A DNA stretch of 21,182 nucleotides. Source: Pleurotus djamor. Taxonomy: Eukaryota; Basidiomycota; Agaricomycetes; Agaricales; Pleurotaceae. The DNA is taken from positions 1-21,182 of the forward strand of contig JAPEVF010000780.1 in the NCBI GenBank assembly GCA_029747585.1, read 5' to 3'. The notes below the pieces were generated by a model that saw only the letters and a program-made list of their open reading frames with translations, was not told the origin of the DNA and made no database searches. The first letter of the stretch is position 1. Every line of letters starts with the position of its first letter. This document shows positions 1 to 10,136 of the stretch, piece after piece. The position numbers and the translations under genes are program-made.

Positions 1-314
1 GGTCGAAAAGAAAGGGTGCTGGGTTGCGGCGAAAAAAGCAAGTTTTTATGTGAGGTGCCCAGAGAAGATCGGCTTTGTGGGGATCTCACCTAGTCAATTT
101 AGGCCACCCATGCGCCCAAATAAACCGTGGAACCACTCACGGCGTTTGCATAACTCTTGAGTAAACATACCCCAAAAACACTCATGCATCGCAAAAAGAT
201 GCTCGATCCACCGCCGTTTGTCTGCTTATTCCGAAGCTCGTCTGCATATCATAGCTTCCTCTTCTGCTTCTCGAGTGGAGCCTGGCAACTGGACTGGGCC
301 TGGAGACCTGGGAT

Positions 315-336
315 GATTCTTCGATACTGGATGGCT
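315..336 (+). repeat. Short diverged direct repeat, copy 1
   Basis: A 22-nt segment here matches 952-973 with one mismatch (T versus G at its sixth base). Similarity continues weakly on the downstream side, where both copies carry an atttctt-type block about 35-50 nt further on (370-376 and near 1012-1018). No terminal inverted repeats, target-site duplications or transposase-like frames are visible. It may be a remnant of an old duplication or of a mobile element. Confidence 0.35.
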
Positions 337-686
337 GGCCGATGCGATATTGCGGCCCCTTCGACGGCGATTTCTTAACCAATCGTACTCGAACGGTTGC
401 CCTGGACTAAATGACGAGAAATTTTCGTAGGCATTCTGCGTAGAAGCCGACGNAAAAACCCTGACTTGCATGGGGACCTGGGTCGTCCGTCCGCGCCAAA
501 GGCAACCTATCCCCCGGCTGAAAACGTGCGCATTGGGGGTAAAGCGTCCTTCGAGCTTGGTCTACGTCGTAGAAGTGATTCAAGGCCTTTGAACCGAAGT
601 CCCACGGCCCAGCATGCGAACGACGCGTCGGCCAGTGACTCTGAGAGGCGGGCCGCCCAAAATGGAAATCAAGATAACGTGAGCAT

Positions 687-701
687 CACGTGGTGACGTG
701 A
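687..701. promoter_or_regulatory. E-box followed by CRE-like motif
   Basis: CACGTG at 687-692, the palindromic site typical of bHLH factors, is followed at once by TGACGTGA at 694-701, which resembles a bZIP/CRE site. Flanking ATCACG and CGTGAT form a small inverted repeat. No gene start lies nearby: the nearest supported ATG is at 2588. The match is to motif shape only, so function is unproven. Confidence 0.2.
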
Positions 702-951
702 TACGAATAAAATGTGACCTCGAGTCATCGTGGATCGTAAGTTTGTTTCTTTCCGACAACCATGACTGTTTCACCAAAAACACTGCGTGAGTATAGAAAA
801 GCCAAGAAATCAAGACAAATCGACATTACCTCAAGTTGGTCTGAATCAAGATGTGAAGCAGCCCGAGTCAAGACGCCGACCATACTTGTGGCCTTCGTGG
901 TCGTGAATGGCAACTCTATGATGTGATGCAACAAGATCGACAGTTTGCCAA

Positions 952-973
952 GATTCGTCGATACTGGATGGCT
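952..973 (+). repeat. Short diverged direct repeat, copy 2
   Basis: Second copy of the 22-nt segment at 315-336, with 21 of 22 positions identical. The two copies lie 637 nt apart in the same orientation in otherwise gene-free sequence. Nothing else about the flanks identifies an element type. Confidence 0.35.
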
Positions 974-2530
974 TCAAGAGAGAAGAGACCGGAAGAACTG
1001 GTCGAATAGCAATTTCTTGAAAACCGGGGTCCTCGAACCGACTTTACTCGTCTGAGGCGCTGGTCCTCTGAGAGCTCTCGCGAAACTGAGGTCGACTATA
1101 TTCTGGTGCTCCTTGAGAACCGCAAAACTGTCTGGCCCACGCCACTGGTGCACTTGAGAGCTCGCTGAATCTGTTGGCCATGATCCAGAGGACATCCATC
1201 CTCCGGACGACATCTTGGAATGTCCAGTTCAAGACTAAGCTTCCGACGGTTCGAGAAGAATGTCTGCCCATCGACTTGCTGCAAAATGAGCCACTGGGAA
1301 TTTCTCGTCAAGCGCTCCGCCCGTATGTAGCCAGCACGGCCTCGTGTTGGAGCATATACGGCGGTGGCCAGAGAATGAAGAGGCTAGAAGAGTGTGCATG
1401 AAGCCATCAATTGAACAAGCATGAGATTGAGCAGCTGGCGTCGACTTACCAGCGAAGGCCCATTATTTTCGAAGAAATCCTCCAAAAAATGACTTCAATA
1501 CGGCCGAATGGTCCACCTGCGATAGAACGACACTACGAAGCTCGGTCGGCTGCTAGCCTTGTGCATCTTGATCCTTGAGACGATATCCAGAAGGCAGTGA
1601 AGGTAGGAAACAAGAAGGTAAGACGAAAAAATGAGCAAGAACTTCACATCGATGGTGGAAAGAAAACAGTAACGGTGATTTGCAAATTGGCCTTCTGAAT
1701 TGGAACTCCTCAGCGACTCTTTCCCTGGGCACCTGCAAAACAATTATTGCCAATTCCACAATTTTTTCACCGTCTCGTCCTTCGCATTCATCTTTCTTCA
1801 CTTACGCAGATTCACTCGTATTGGGTCGATGATGGTACAAGAAGAGCCGTCTCCGAAACGCGCCCAGCGTCCTCATCTTCCGGATCCACCACTTTCAACC
1901 TCCTTTCAACCCACGTTTCGACAGCCTTTAATTTTCATGGCCCGTAAAACCTTCAAAAATTATCCTCCTAGACGCACGATATGGCTGCAAGACGGAACAC
2001 TTGACGAATAAAAAAGCAAGACGACTACGGACGACGACGGCCCATTTTTTACTCGATGTGCGTTCCTTGAACCTCGCTCAAGTTGCGTTCTGAAACCACT
2101 GGCTGCGCACCCGTCTTTGAACGGATAGCGGATCGGGACTTCCTTGGTTCGATAGCCTTGCCTCTGCTGCGTACCGTTACTACCGTGCACGCCGCGCCGC
2201 GTGAAAGATTGGACCGCTGGACCCCCTCAAACATCATTAACAACGCCGAATACTCTGCAACTGGACGCTCACCGGTACCTACGGCGCAGACTTCAGAATA
2301 CCCAAAACACAATGCCCCCGCGAACCTTTAGACAAGACACCTAATTCCCTCGGTTCGACGAGCCTTTGATGGATTCTGACAGACATGATGGATGGTCAAA
2401 CATTCAATATTCAGGCTCGACATCACTCGCAGTTGCTTCCCGCCTAGTTGTATCCACCGAATGTCTCTATCCCGCCGTTTTCTAAAAATATATTGTTTTT
2501 CGACGATGACGACACTCATGCGTCGATCCA

Positions 2531-2537
2531 TATAAGC
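2531..2537 (+). promoter_or_regulatory. TATA-like box of the glutamate decarboxylase gene
   Basis: The sequence TATAAGC lies 57 nt upstream of the chosen ATG (2588). It is followed by a C/T-rich leader running to the start codon, an arrangement common in fungal promoters. The transcription start itself is not visible. Confidence 0.45.
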
Positions 2538-2587
2538 TGCTCCTCCCTACCCATCTCTCTTTCTTCCTTTCCACCACCATCTCCATC

Positions 2588-4994
2588 ATGGCCCTTTCAA
2601 AAGTCAGCCTTTCGTTGAGCTTTCAGAATCAATGTTGCAATTGACACCCTCCCGTTTTTGAAGCATGTCAATCCCGACGCACTCATCCGTCAATCTCATG
2701 TGAGTGCGTTTCCCCACTTTAAGATGGACACTTCTCACTCTGTCCGTAGGATAAGAAGACCCATCATAGCGCTTTGACGCAGCACCATCCAGACAATCTG
2801 GAACACAGCTACGGTGCTCGGTATGGCACTCAACCAATCTCAAAATATCGCATTGCTTCCAAGGTATGCTCTTGATTGTCCCAGCTTACGCTCAGACTCG
2901 TCAAGATGTATCTCTAACTACATCTGTCAGGGTATCAATGCCGATGCTGCGTATCAAATCATCCACGACGAGTTGGCATTGGGTATATGCTCTCTGGACG
3001 GGTCATTTTGGCTAGATGCTGATACCCTCAAACCTAGACGGATCGGCCACCCTCAACTTGGCCTCCTTCGTACATACTTGGATTCCCGAGCCAGCGATGA
3101 AGCTTATGCAGGAGAATATGAACAAGAATCTAATTGACCAAGACGAATATCCTATGACCCGTGAGTCCAATGCATCAACCCCAAAGTCGGTGGCATTTGA
3201 CGCGACACATACTTAGAACTCATCCATACACGATGTATGCGTCGGTCTCAGCGCATATAGACACTCTGCTCATCATTCCCTAGGTGTTTCGATTATTGCG
3301 GACCTCTGGCACGCACCGTCAGCTAAGAACGCAATTGGCACTGCAACCACCGGCTCCTCTGAAGCCATCCAGCTCGGTGGATTGGCCATGAAACGTATCT
3401 GGCAAGAAAAGCGCAAGGCAGCTGGAAAATCCATCCACGAACCCGGTCCCAACATCGTCATGGGTGCAAACGCTCAAGTCGCCTTGGAAAAGTTCGCCCG
3501 TTACTTCGAGGTTGAATGCCGCTTGGTCCCCATTTCCGAGGAAAGCAAATATCGACTTGATCCAAAGAAAGCGATGGACTATGTCGATGAGAATACGATT
3601 GGCGTATTCATTATTCTAGGAAGTGAGAATTCTTAATTTCTACGTCATTCACTTATGTCACGCGTGTGCTGAATTCACGTACGTGTAGGTACCTATACTG
3701 GGCATTACGAGCCTGTCAAAGAGATGGCCGACTTGCTGGATGAGTACGAAGCCAAAACAGGTCATTCGGTTCCCATTCATGGTATCGTATTTTACCCACC
3801 GTCATTCCACGATTTGATGCCAATTTTTACCCAGTTGATGGGGCTTCTGGTGCCTTCGTTGCGCCATTCGCTACGGTGAAAATCCTCATCAGCTTTAATG
3901 ATTCACTGACTGACTTGTAGATAGCCCAAGCTCGAGTGGGACTTCAAGATTCCCCGCGTCGTATCTATCAACGCCTCGTAAGTCACATCCACCCACATAT
4001 ACTTACTTTGATCTTGCTAACCTGCTCCATCAGAGGACACAAGTTTGGACTCTCGTTAGTGGGTGTTGGCTGGGTAATCTGGCGCTCCAAGGAGTACCTA
4101 CCGAAGGATCTGATTTTCGAACTTCACTATCTGGGCTCCGTGGAGTATTCCTTTTCGCTCAACTTTTCACGACCTGCCGCGCCCATCATTGGCCAGTACT
4201 TCAATCTCCTTCACCTTGGTTTCGAGGGGTATCGTGCTGTAGCTCTGAATGATCTTCGGAATGCAAGGCTGCTTAGTCGAGCACTCGAACGAAGCGGTTA
4301 CTTCCATGTCCTTAGTGACATCCATCGTCCTATCAGCGGCTCCAGCCAGGATACTTCCGATGAGAATATTGAGGTAGGTTGATTGTTTGACTGGTCATTG
4401 ACTGGTCAGTTCTGATGTAGCTGATCCCTGTTCATCAGAGCTACACCTCGGGGTTACCTGTGGTTTCCTTCCGCTTCTCTGATGCGTTCAAGCAGAAGTA
4501 CCCGGATGTGCAGCAAAAGTGGATTCAAACTCTCCTTCGAGCCAAAGGCTGGTATGCACGGGAGTTGAATCCTTTTTTATGACAATAATCAAGCCTGCCG
4601 TACTAGGATCGTGCCCAACTACGAATTAGCACCGGATCTTCAAAACGTCGAGATTCTCCGTGTTGTGGTGAGAGAGAATCTTACCGAAACAGTGAGTTGC
4701 CTCGAAGTGTTGTGATTGTACTTGGCTGATCTCTTCCCGACGCGTTCACAGCTCATTGATCGCCTTGTCGCTGACATAGTATGCTTTTCTGAACTATTCA
4801 CCCTCCAACTTCTCAGTTGGCGCGTTTTTTTGCAGATGGAAATTACCGAGAACCTTGCCAGTGAGGACACACCCACGCACGCATTGAGCGTACTGGATGT
4901 GATCCATGGTAAGCGCAGGAGTGAACATCAGGATGGGAAGCTTGATGGGAATTCGGCCAACCAGTCCTCTGGTACATATGCAAGACAGTGCTAG
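2588..4994 (+). CDS. GAD1: Glutamate decarboxylase (15 exons)
   Basis: PLP-dependent cytosolic enzyme that decarboxylates L-glutamate to GABA, feeding the GABA shunt and stress tolerance. Exons: 2588-2602, 2664-2699, 2750-2863, 2931-2982, 3038-3160, 3217-3234, 3284-3622, 3689-3781, 3835-3875, 3925-3977, 4034-4373, 4439-4551, 4607-4691, 4752-4778, 4836-4994. Joined, they give 1608 nt and 535 residues with phase kept at every junction. Visible signatures are the substrate and cofactor region ATTGSSEA (exon 7), HVDGASGAF with the PLP-contacting Asp about 265, and INASGHKFG with the Schiff-base Lys about 298. The C-terminus ends GTYARQC, similar to fungal homologues. The length fits the family. 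The first exon codes for only five residues and exon 6 is 18 nt. The intron at 4779-4835 is 57 nt and stop-free, so its retention would keep the frame. An AATAAA lies at 5019-5024. The gene faces the cupredoxin gene tail to tail. The family is certain; the exact N-terminus is slightly less so. Confidence 0.93.
3217..3234 (+). other. 18-nt micro-exon of the glutamate decarboxylase gene
   Basis: This exon lies between a 56-nt intron (3161-3216) and a 49-nt intron (3235-3283). It supplies the middle of the family motif read as TQLIHTRCVSII, which matches the usual N/H-R-C-V segment of glutamate decarboxylases. Skipping it would remove six codons without shifting the frame. Confidence 0.85.
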
Positions 4995-5018
4995 TTACAA
5001 CCTGTACAATGAACCAAA

Positions 5019-5024
5019 AATAAA
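5019..5024 (+). terminator. Candidate polyadenylation signal of the decarboxylase gene
   Basis: AATAAA starts 25 nt after the stop codon of the decarboxylase gene. It sits inside the 102-bp gap to the convergent cupredoxin stop codon, so the two 3' untranslated regions probably overlap. Fungal poly(A) signals are degenerate, so this is a candidate only. Confidence 0.35.
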
Positions 5025-5096
5025 TGGGCGCGGATGCATTCACACAGTTTTCTACGCGGGAAGAACAAGAAGTGAACAAGAAATCAACAAAGTTTC

Positions 5097-6092
5097 TCAT
5101 GCTAGCGAAACGGCAATAGCGACAGCGAACAGAGTCACTGCGAGGTTGACTCCAGTTCTGAGAGCACCGTTTCCAGAGCCACCAGAGCCTCCGCTAGAGC
5201 CACCGCTTGCCGGCGACGATGTCGCGGGTGCAGCAGTGGCGACGGCTCCAAAGCCGCCCGTTACTGGGCCGTTGTCAGTTTCCTAGTGACATAAAATCAG
5301 ATAGGTATATGGGTAAGATGAGAGACGGTGCTCACGGTCGCCTCGTTGGAACCAATGGCCATGGCCGCTGCGACAAACGCGTCATGGGTGTTGCCGGTTG
5401 ACGGGGCGTTGATAGATCCAACCATTCCAAACCCACAATGTGTCGGCTAAAAATAAAGACGTTTGGTGAGAAACTAAATGGCTAACGCGAACAGATCATC
5501 GTATAAACGTACGAATTTGCAATGGAACCAGATTGCTATGGGGATTGAAAAAGAATCATCAGTATTGAGGATACGGTAAGATGTACATGTGATGTACTCA
5601 CGCTTGGTATCATCGGTGATGGTGATGCTGAAGGTTGTCCCTGCTGTCAATCCGGAATCGAAGCCCGCCGAGTTGTTTGAGCTTGCTGCGAGGTATGTGC
5701 AGGGACTGGCAAACGACGATTGGGTGACAGAGTGGGAAATGCCTGCTCCTGGGCTGTGGTAGACACGAATAAATTAGCTGTTATTTTAGGCTGGCATAAC
5801 TTGAGAAACGAACTTGGGGAAGATGAAGTTGACAATGGTGCCATTCGAGGCCGTCACGTTGGCTGGGCTGAAAACGAAGTTTCCACCATCGGCGACGTTG
5901 ATCTAAGGTGGGTAAGTACGAGCGGGAGTGTCAAAGCGCGTAGCTACTCGCATTGACTTGACCACTTGGGGCGGCAGCAGGGGCGGCGGAGGTGCTGGTC
6001 GAACCACTGTCGGCGGGCGCGCCATAACCGTACTGGGCGGCGGCAAAGCCAGGCAGCAATGTCATCAAAGTTGCAGCAGTCTTGAACAACAT
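5097..6092 (-). CDS. GPI-anchored extracellular cupredoxin (phytocyanin-like)
   Basis: Predicted 231-residue cell-surface blue-copper protein. Exons on the minus strand: 6092-5958, 5902-5814, 5753-5602, 5535-5513, 5446-5336, 5282-5097. The protein has a signal peptide at about 1-19 (ending GFAAA), a Ser/Ala/Pro-rich spacer, the cupredoxin domain at about 46-150, a Ser/Gly-rich stalk and a C-terminal hydrophobic stretch (about 214-231) typical of a GPI-attachment signal. Candidate copper ligands are His82 (ISHSVTQ), Cys131, His136 and Met141. The last three sit in WFHCKFPTHCGFGM with the C-x4-H-x4-M spacing of plant phytocyanins. Cys93 and Cys137 could form the usual disulfide. Exon 4 is only 23 nt yet carries the ligand Cys. 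Such proteins are common in fungi, and proposed roles in electron transfer or wall biology are unproven. The first intron donor (GTCAAT) is weak, so that junction is the least certain. Confidence 0.85.
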
Positions 6093-7163
6093 CGTAGTCG
6101 ATTCGTAAGACGAAGGGGGATTCAGAAAATAGTCGTGACTGGGAAAGGGAAAGTCGTGTCGAACAACCACGCCGAGACGCTGTCTTCAAATAGTATTCCA
6201 GATATCAATACTGCGGAGAGAAGTGCGAGCGAATTTAGCCACGGAAGAGAAGGATACCCATATCCCGAGTTCAATTTCCCAGCAAAGTGGGAAAGTGTTT
6301 TCTCAAGGGGTTGACGGGAGAAGGGGGCGCTGATGGTGTTTGTTCGATCGATGAAATGGACAGGAATACGACAACTGAGTTCCATGAGCTAATTTCGAAG
6401 GACCAATGATATCGCGTGCCCGAAGCAGTAATGTTTTTGTCGGAGACCGAGACGTCCTTTCATCACTGACGAACACACGAATTGTGGGGACTGATATTGG
6501 CTTGTTGAGACGATTGCCACGGGTAGCCGTAGAGCGAGTTCAACAGCCTTGACGACATTGAATGACAAGGTGAGAAAAAGAACCTCCGTAGAGAGAAATC
6601 GCAGTTGACGTACTCTCATCGGGCACCCAGTAGTGATGATACCATTCTCAGGAAGCCTGTAAATCACAACTGCCGTTATCACAGACAAGTGAAACACCCT
6701 AATACTTATTTATAGAAACTTTCTGTTTCGCCCACGCTAAAGTTCAGATGTTCACAGATGTTCCTGAATGGGGCATAGTGAAGGACATCTGTGACTTGAG
6801 GAGATCCAGCTAGGCGAGACTTTATCAGCTGACCGAAGCGAATGATGGCCTCGAGGAAAGTGTAAGTCGTCTCGCTTAATTCGTCGACTCGGGGATGCCG
6901 AGGACACGCCATCTCGCAGTGAGGCGCCGTGAGGACTTTTGATTTTTGTTGTCAGATTCGATACACACGGACTCCACGTCAATGTTGAGTAATAACCTAA
7001 ACACTGGGTCGGCGACTGCGCATAGAAGAAAAAAGTATTCTTCATGAGATCACTGCGAACGCGAACAAAACGCGAAATCGAGATGAACTCACCACATCTT
7101 AGGAGCGCCCTAGGGGGCAGGGTTGCGAATTAGTCAGCAACCACCCTGTTCGTCCGCTCTCCC
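6093..7163. other. Intergenic region between the cupredoxin and SNF8 genes
   Basis: About 1.07 kb without a supported gene, lying between two divergent start codons. On the minus strand it holds a good TATAAATA (6714-6707), too far from the cupredoxin ATG unless there is a long or spliced leader. It also holds a short tandem of CAGATGTTC (6745-6753 and 6755-6763). A minus-strand open frame ending at 6706 has a somewhat protein-like stretch of about 60 residues, but I recognise no family and it has no convincing partner exons. Confidence 0.45.
6707..6714 (-). promoter_or_regulatory. TATA-like box without an assigned gene
   Basis: The minus strand reads TATAAATA here. The next supported start codon on that strand is the cupredoxin ATG at 6092, about 615 nt downstream. 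The box either serves a long or intron-containing leader, belongs to an unrecognised transcript, or is a chance match. Confidence 0.2.
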
Positions 7164-7916
7164 ATGCACAGACTAGGCGGCGTCGGTCTTGGGGCATTCG
7201 AGAGACACGAACAATCCAAACGATCTTTCGCAGAACTTTCCAATGCGCTTTCCAAATCCCAAATAGACCACCTCCACTCCCAACTCAACCAATTTCGCAC
7301 AGCGCTAACTCATTTTGCCTCCACGCATCGTGAAACGATCAAGAATGATCCTGCCTTCCGACATGCATTCCAGCAGATGTGTTTATCCATAGGCGTTGAT
7401 CCACTCGCCGGCCCCCGAAAAGGCGGTTGGTGGGCGGAGCTATTAGGGCTAGGGGATTGGCAGTATGAATTGGGTGTGCAGATTGTGGATGTTTGCATTA
7501 GCACGAGGGACCGAAATGGTGGTATCATCGAGCTCGCAGAACTCATCCGCCTAGTGAGCAAATTGCGCGGTGTTGACACGGGCGTTATAACGGAAGCCGA
7601 TGTGGTGCGCAGCATTAAGATGCTACAACCACTCGGAGCAGGATATGAAGTTGTAGAACTGGGTGGTAGGAAGATGGTCAGAAGCGTAGTTAAGGAACTC
7701 GATCGCGACCAGGCCGTCGTACTTGGATTGGCCCAGGAAGGCGGAGGTAGAGTTGTGGTGGACTTACTCGTGCAACGTGCGGGCTGGACAAGGGAGCGTG
7801 CACAAACTGCGCTCGACAACATGCTCCTTCGCGATGGCTTGTGCTGGATAGACGAACAGGACGAAACGGTTGGAGTAGCTTATTGGGTACCGTCCGCTAT
7901 GCAATGGGACGAATAA
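7164..7916 (+). CDS. SNF8: ESCRT-II subunit SNF8/VPS22 (EAP30)
   Basis: Intronless 250-residue protein. ESCRT-II is a complex of one Vps22, one Vps36 and two Vps25. It acts on endosomal membranes to sort ubiquitinated cargo into multivesicular bodies. The start MHRLGGVGLGAFERH matches the usual basic, Gly-rich beginning of the family. A helical segment follows at about 20-75. The family hallmark comes next at about 90-120: GWWAELLGLGDWQYELGVQI, then a conserved RNGG. Two winged-helix domains fill the rest, with GAGYEVVELGGRKMVRSV near the middle and a C-terminal segment containing GLCWID and YWVP. Length matches the family (about 230-260). The absence of introns stands out among the intron-rich neighbours. 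It is convergent with the polymerase gene, with 130 bp between the stop codons. No TATA box is evident upstream. Confidence 0.95.
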   Translation: MHRLGGVGLGAFERHEQSKRSFAELSNALSKSQIDHLHSQLNQFRTALTHFASTHRETIKNDPAFRHAFQQMCLSIGVDPLAGPRKGGWWAELLGLGDWQYELGVQIVDVCISTRDRNGGIIELAELIRLVSKLRGVDTGVITEADVVRSIKMLQPLGAGYEVVELGGRKMVRSVVKELDRDQAVVLGLAQEGGGRVVVDLLVQRAGWTRERAQTALDNMLLRDGLCWIDEQDETVGVAYWVPSAMQWDE

Positions 7917-8046
7917 GGAGGGTCTATTCATTACCCATGATCTACTCTGCTGTCTCCAGTACTGCGTGTCCCATCCCGTGCAGGAGCATCAGGGCCCCAA
8001 ACGTCGAGGCGGCGGCCTTGCCATCCAAGTATCCGAGGATTGGCGG

Positions 8047-9955
8047 TCATATTCCCTCCGAATCCATCTGTCCACTACTATCCGAGGCCGGTATCTGGGT
8101 CGGGGTCGGCTGCCCACCGTTCTGAGATTTCTGATCCTGGGCTACAAGTCTCTTAGTCAACCAAGCAACCACATGTTGTATCCATGACTTACCACCCTCC
8201 CGTTCACCACCTTTTCGTCCACCCGCACCCTTCGCCACAAACCGCACCGTCTTGACTTGTAGCGTCCGCATATTCAATAGAACCAAAATACCCGTTTCAG
8301 AGAAATTAGGAACCATAATGATTCGACATGTTTTCNTTTTTCGTGATTGGATCGTCTTCCGATATCAGACGCGTCCCGAAACGTTGTTGACAGCCTACAA
8401 CGTAAACATCAGGCGTTTCTGGCAAGATGAATGGGTCCGACTCGAAATACGGGTGACACCATAGCGTATCAGGTGCCGTGGGTGCCATATGCCGCCATTT
8501 GAGTGTATTCTCTAATATTGACAAACGCGTGTGAGGAGGCGACTCGAGGTACTTGAACATGTCATCCAAAGTTTGACCTGAGGTCACAAGGAATTTGCGA
8601 GATAGTGTGTGATCGGGTGTAGATGGCGATGTTGATGGTACCTCCTCGTTTTCCTCGGCTTCTTCGCCAGATCCTACTTCGAGATGAAGCCATGTTGGGT
8701 TTGTTTCGCAAATAGCTGCACTGCCAAGCATGGACCGAGGGAAGGGTTGCTGCGGAAGTATACAGCCTGAGGGGTCATTGGGCCCTGGAAGGATGTGAAC
8801 GGGCATGGCCTGGGATATGTCGAGGAGATGGGAAGCGAGAGTTCGGACGGGGTGGGGCGAAAAGGATGTTGACTCGTGGCCTCGGCGTTGCTGTGACATG
8901 GGTATTGTTATTTCAGAAGGGCAAGGGAGGAGGTATTTTCGTTGCTTACATGTTTCTTGTCGTCTAGTGACATATTGTCGATTTGTGAGTCTAGCTCGAC
9001 TGGGGCCAGCGAGTTCCCAGCGATGATGAGACGAGTTATTTGTGCGGCCGATGCTTGATCTCGTGGGCCACCATTCTCGCCGGCAAGATATTCTACAAGC
9101 ATATGCACGAGAATATCTGATAGGGAAGATGGCCCGATGTCGAGTCCGGAGACCAGACCTACCCATTCATCTGGTAGAGGCTTCAAATCCATGTCGACGT
9201 CCATCTTTGTTGAAGAGGATGATGCCTCTGGTGCGAGAGATGATTCCTGAGGAGGCATACCAGGAAAACATACATCCGCGACCTCGAATTCGCCATTGGG
9301 AGTTTCGATACCAAGGACACCAATCACGATGCCTGTGAGAAGCGGCATCTTCTTGAGCCTTTCACCCACAAGGGTGATGCGCCCTGATTCATCTTCCAGT
9401 GAGATAGTATCCTCTGGAGAGCAGATTTTTGGGCGTGGAACGGGAGGTAAGATGGAGCGCTGATGTATGCAGCACGGTTATTAGAGCAGAGCATGGAAGA
9501 CGAATGGATGGACGCACATCCTTGGCAATATCCTCAAGCACATTAGGCTTCAAAGGCATTTCCATGTATACTGTGCCGACGATGTAGCATAGCTGTCCTT
9601 TTTCAACTTCAAGGACGCGAGGAATCATCACGGGGTTGCCTAGAATCCAATCATGATTCTTCAGGACCAAGTCATCCTGAAGAGGAATCATAACGCACCC
9701 TCTATGTCCTTCCATTTCTCTTGCGCCCTCCCCAAGACAAAGTCTCGTAGCTTTCCGAGACGAACGAAGTATATATTGGAGTATTGATGTCTATAGGATT
9801 TGTTGGTACTGTCGATTATGAAGGAAGGAGTGGTTTCTGAACGCGCTATTTGGATGGATGAGGCACGTTCATTCGTGGTCGTAGGACTGTCGCGTTTCCT
9901 CTGTATAAGCGAGCGAACCAGTTCTGTAGGACGCTACGTACATTGATTTGACCAT
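8047..9955 (-). CDS. POLD2: DNA polymerase delta small subunit (POLD2/Cdc1)
   Basis: Regulatory B subunit of replicative DNA polymerase delta. It bridges the catalytic subunit and the other accessory subunits in the nucleus. Minus-strand exons: 9955-9942, 9898-9699, 9639-9518, 9459-8950, 8890-8193, 8141-8047, giving about 545 residues. Family signatures are SYRHQYSNIYFVRL, then CYIVGTVYMEMPLKPNVLED, LEDESGRITLVG (OB fold), LVSGL, RLIIAGNSLAP, and the inactivated phosphoesterase core with MPVHILPGPNDP. Near the C-terminus come VYVVGCQQRFGTRL and MVPNFSETGILVLLN. Two acidic, Ser-rich insertions lengthen it beyond the human protein. Exon 5 contains the ambiguous base 8336; as written the frame breaks there, and the downstream frame lies one base over. 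The last intron (8192-8142) is 51 nt, has a good branch site, and would keep the frame if retained. Exon 1 is only 14 nt, so the N-terminus is less certain. Confidence 0.92.
8336..8336. other. Ambiguous base causing an apparent frameshift in POLD2
   Basis: This single N sits between a T-run and a T-rich stretch (A-runs on the coding strand) inside exon 5 of the polymerase subunit. Upstream and downstream conserved blocks lie in frames that differ by one base. Treating the N as a spurious extra position brings them into the same frame. A consensus error is the simplest explanation; a true mutation in an essential gene is unlikely. Confidence 0.75.
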
Positions 9956-10136
9956 GGTGGTCGAGCTGAAAGAGGGACGCGTGACGGTAGTAGTAAGTAA
10001 TGACTCAAGAGAGCGCGTCGTCTAAATTTGTTCGTGTTTGGGTTGACTCTCAAATGCGCTGCAATAAAGTCAAGTCTCTCTATAGTCTCAATGATGCCAT
10101 TACAAGCTGGGGTGGATGGACTATGACTATGGTAAT

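Larger units (their letters stand above)
1..2530. other. Gene-free stretch upstream of the glutamate decarboxylase gene
   Basis: I find no protein family in any frame here. The open frames are short (103 codons at most) and read as unstructured sequence. The 103-codon frame at 1700-2011 (+) has no recognisable domain, signal peptide or conserved motif. The stretch holds one ambiguous base (452), a pair of diverged short repeats (315-336 and 952-973) and an E-box/CRE-like motif pair near 687-701. It may be upstream regulatory sequence for the decarboxylase gene plus decayed sequence. A poorly conserved lineage-specific gene cannot be excluded by eye. Confidence 0.5.

Noticed and set aside
1700..2011. 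103-codon open frame on the plus strand as a gene
   Set aside because: No domain, signal or conserved motif is visible, it overlaps other open frames of similar length, and chance frames of this size are expected.
4906..4930. Apparent 23-nt intron near the 3' end of the decarboxylase gene
   Set aside because: It is too short to be spliced, and the frame reads straight through to the family-typical C-terminus.
7310..7822. 170-codon minus-strand open frame opposite SNF8
   Set aside because: It is the shadow of the SNF8 coding strand. Its Ser/Thr-rich composition mirrors the SNF8 codons, and SNF8 family motifs are unmistakable on the plus strand.
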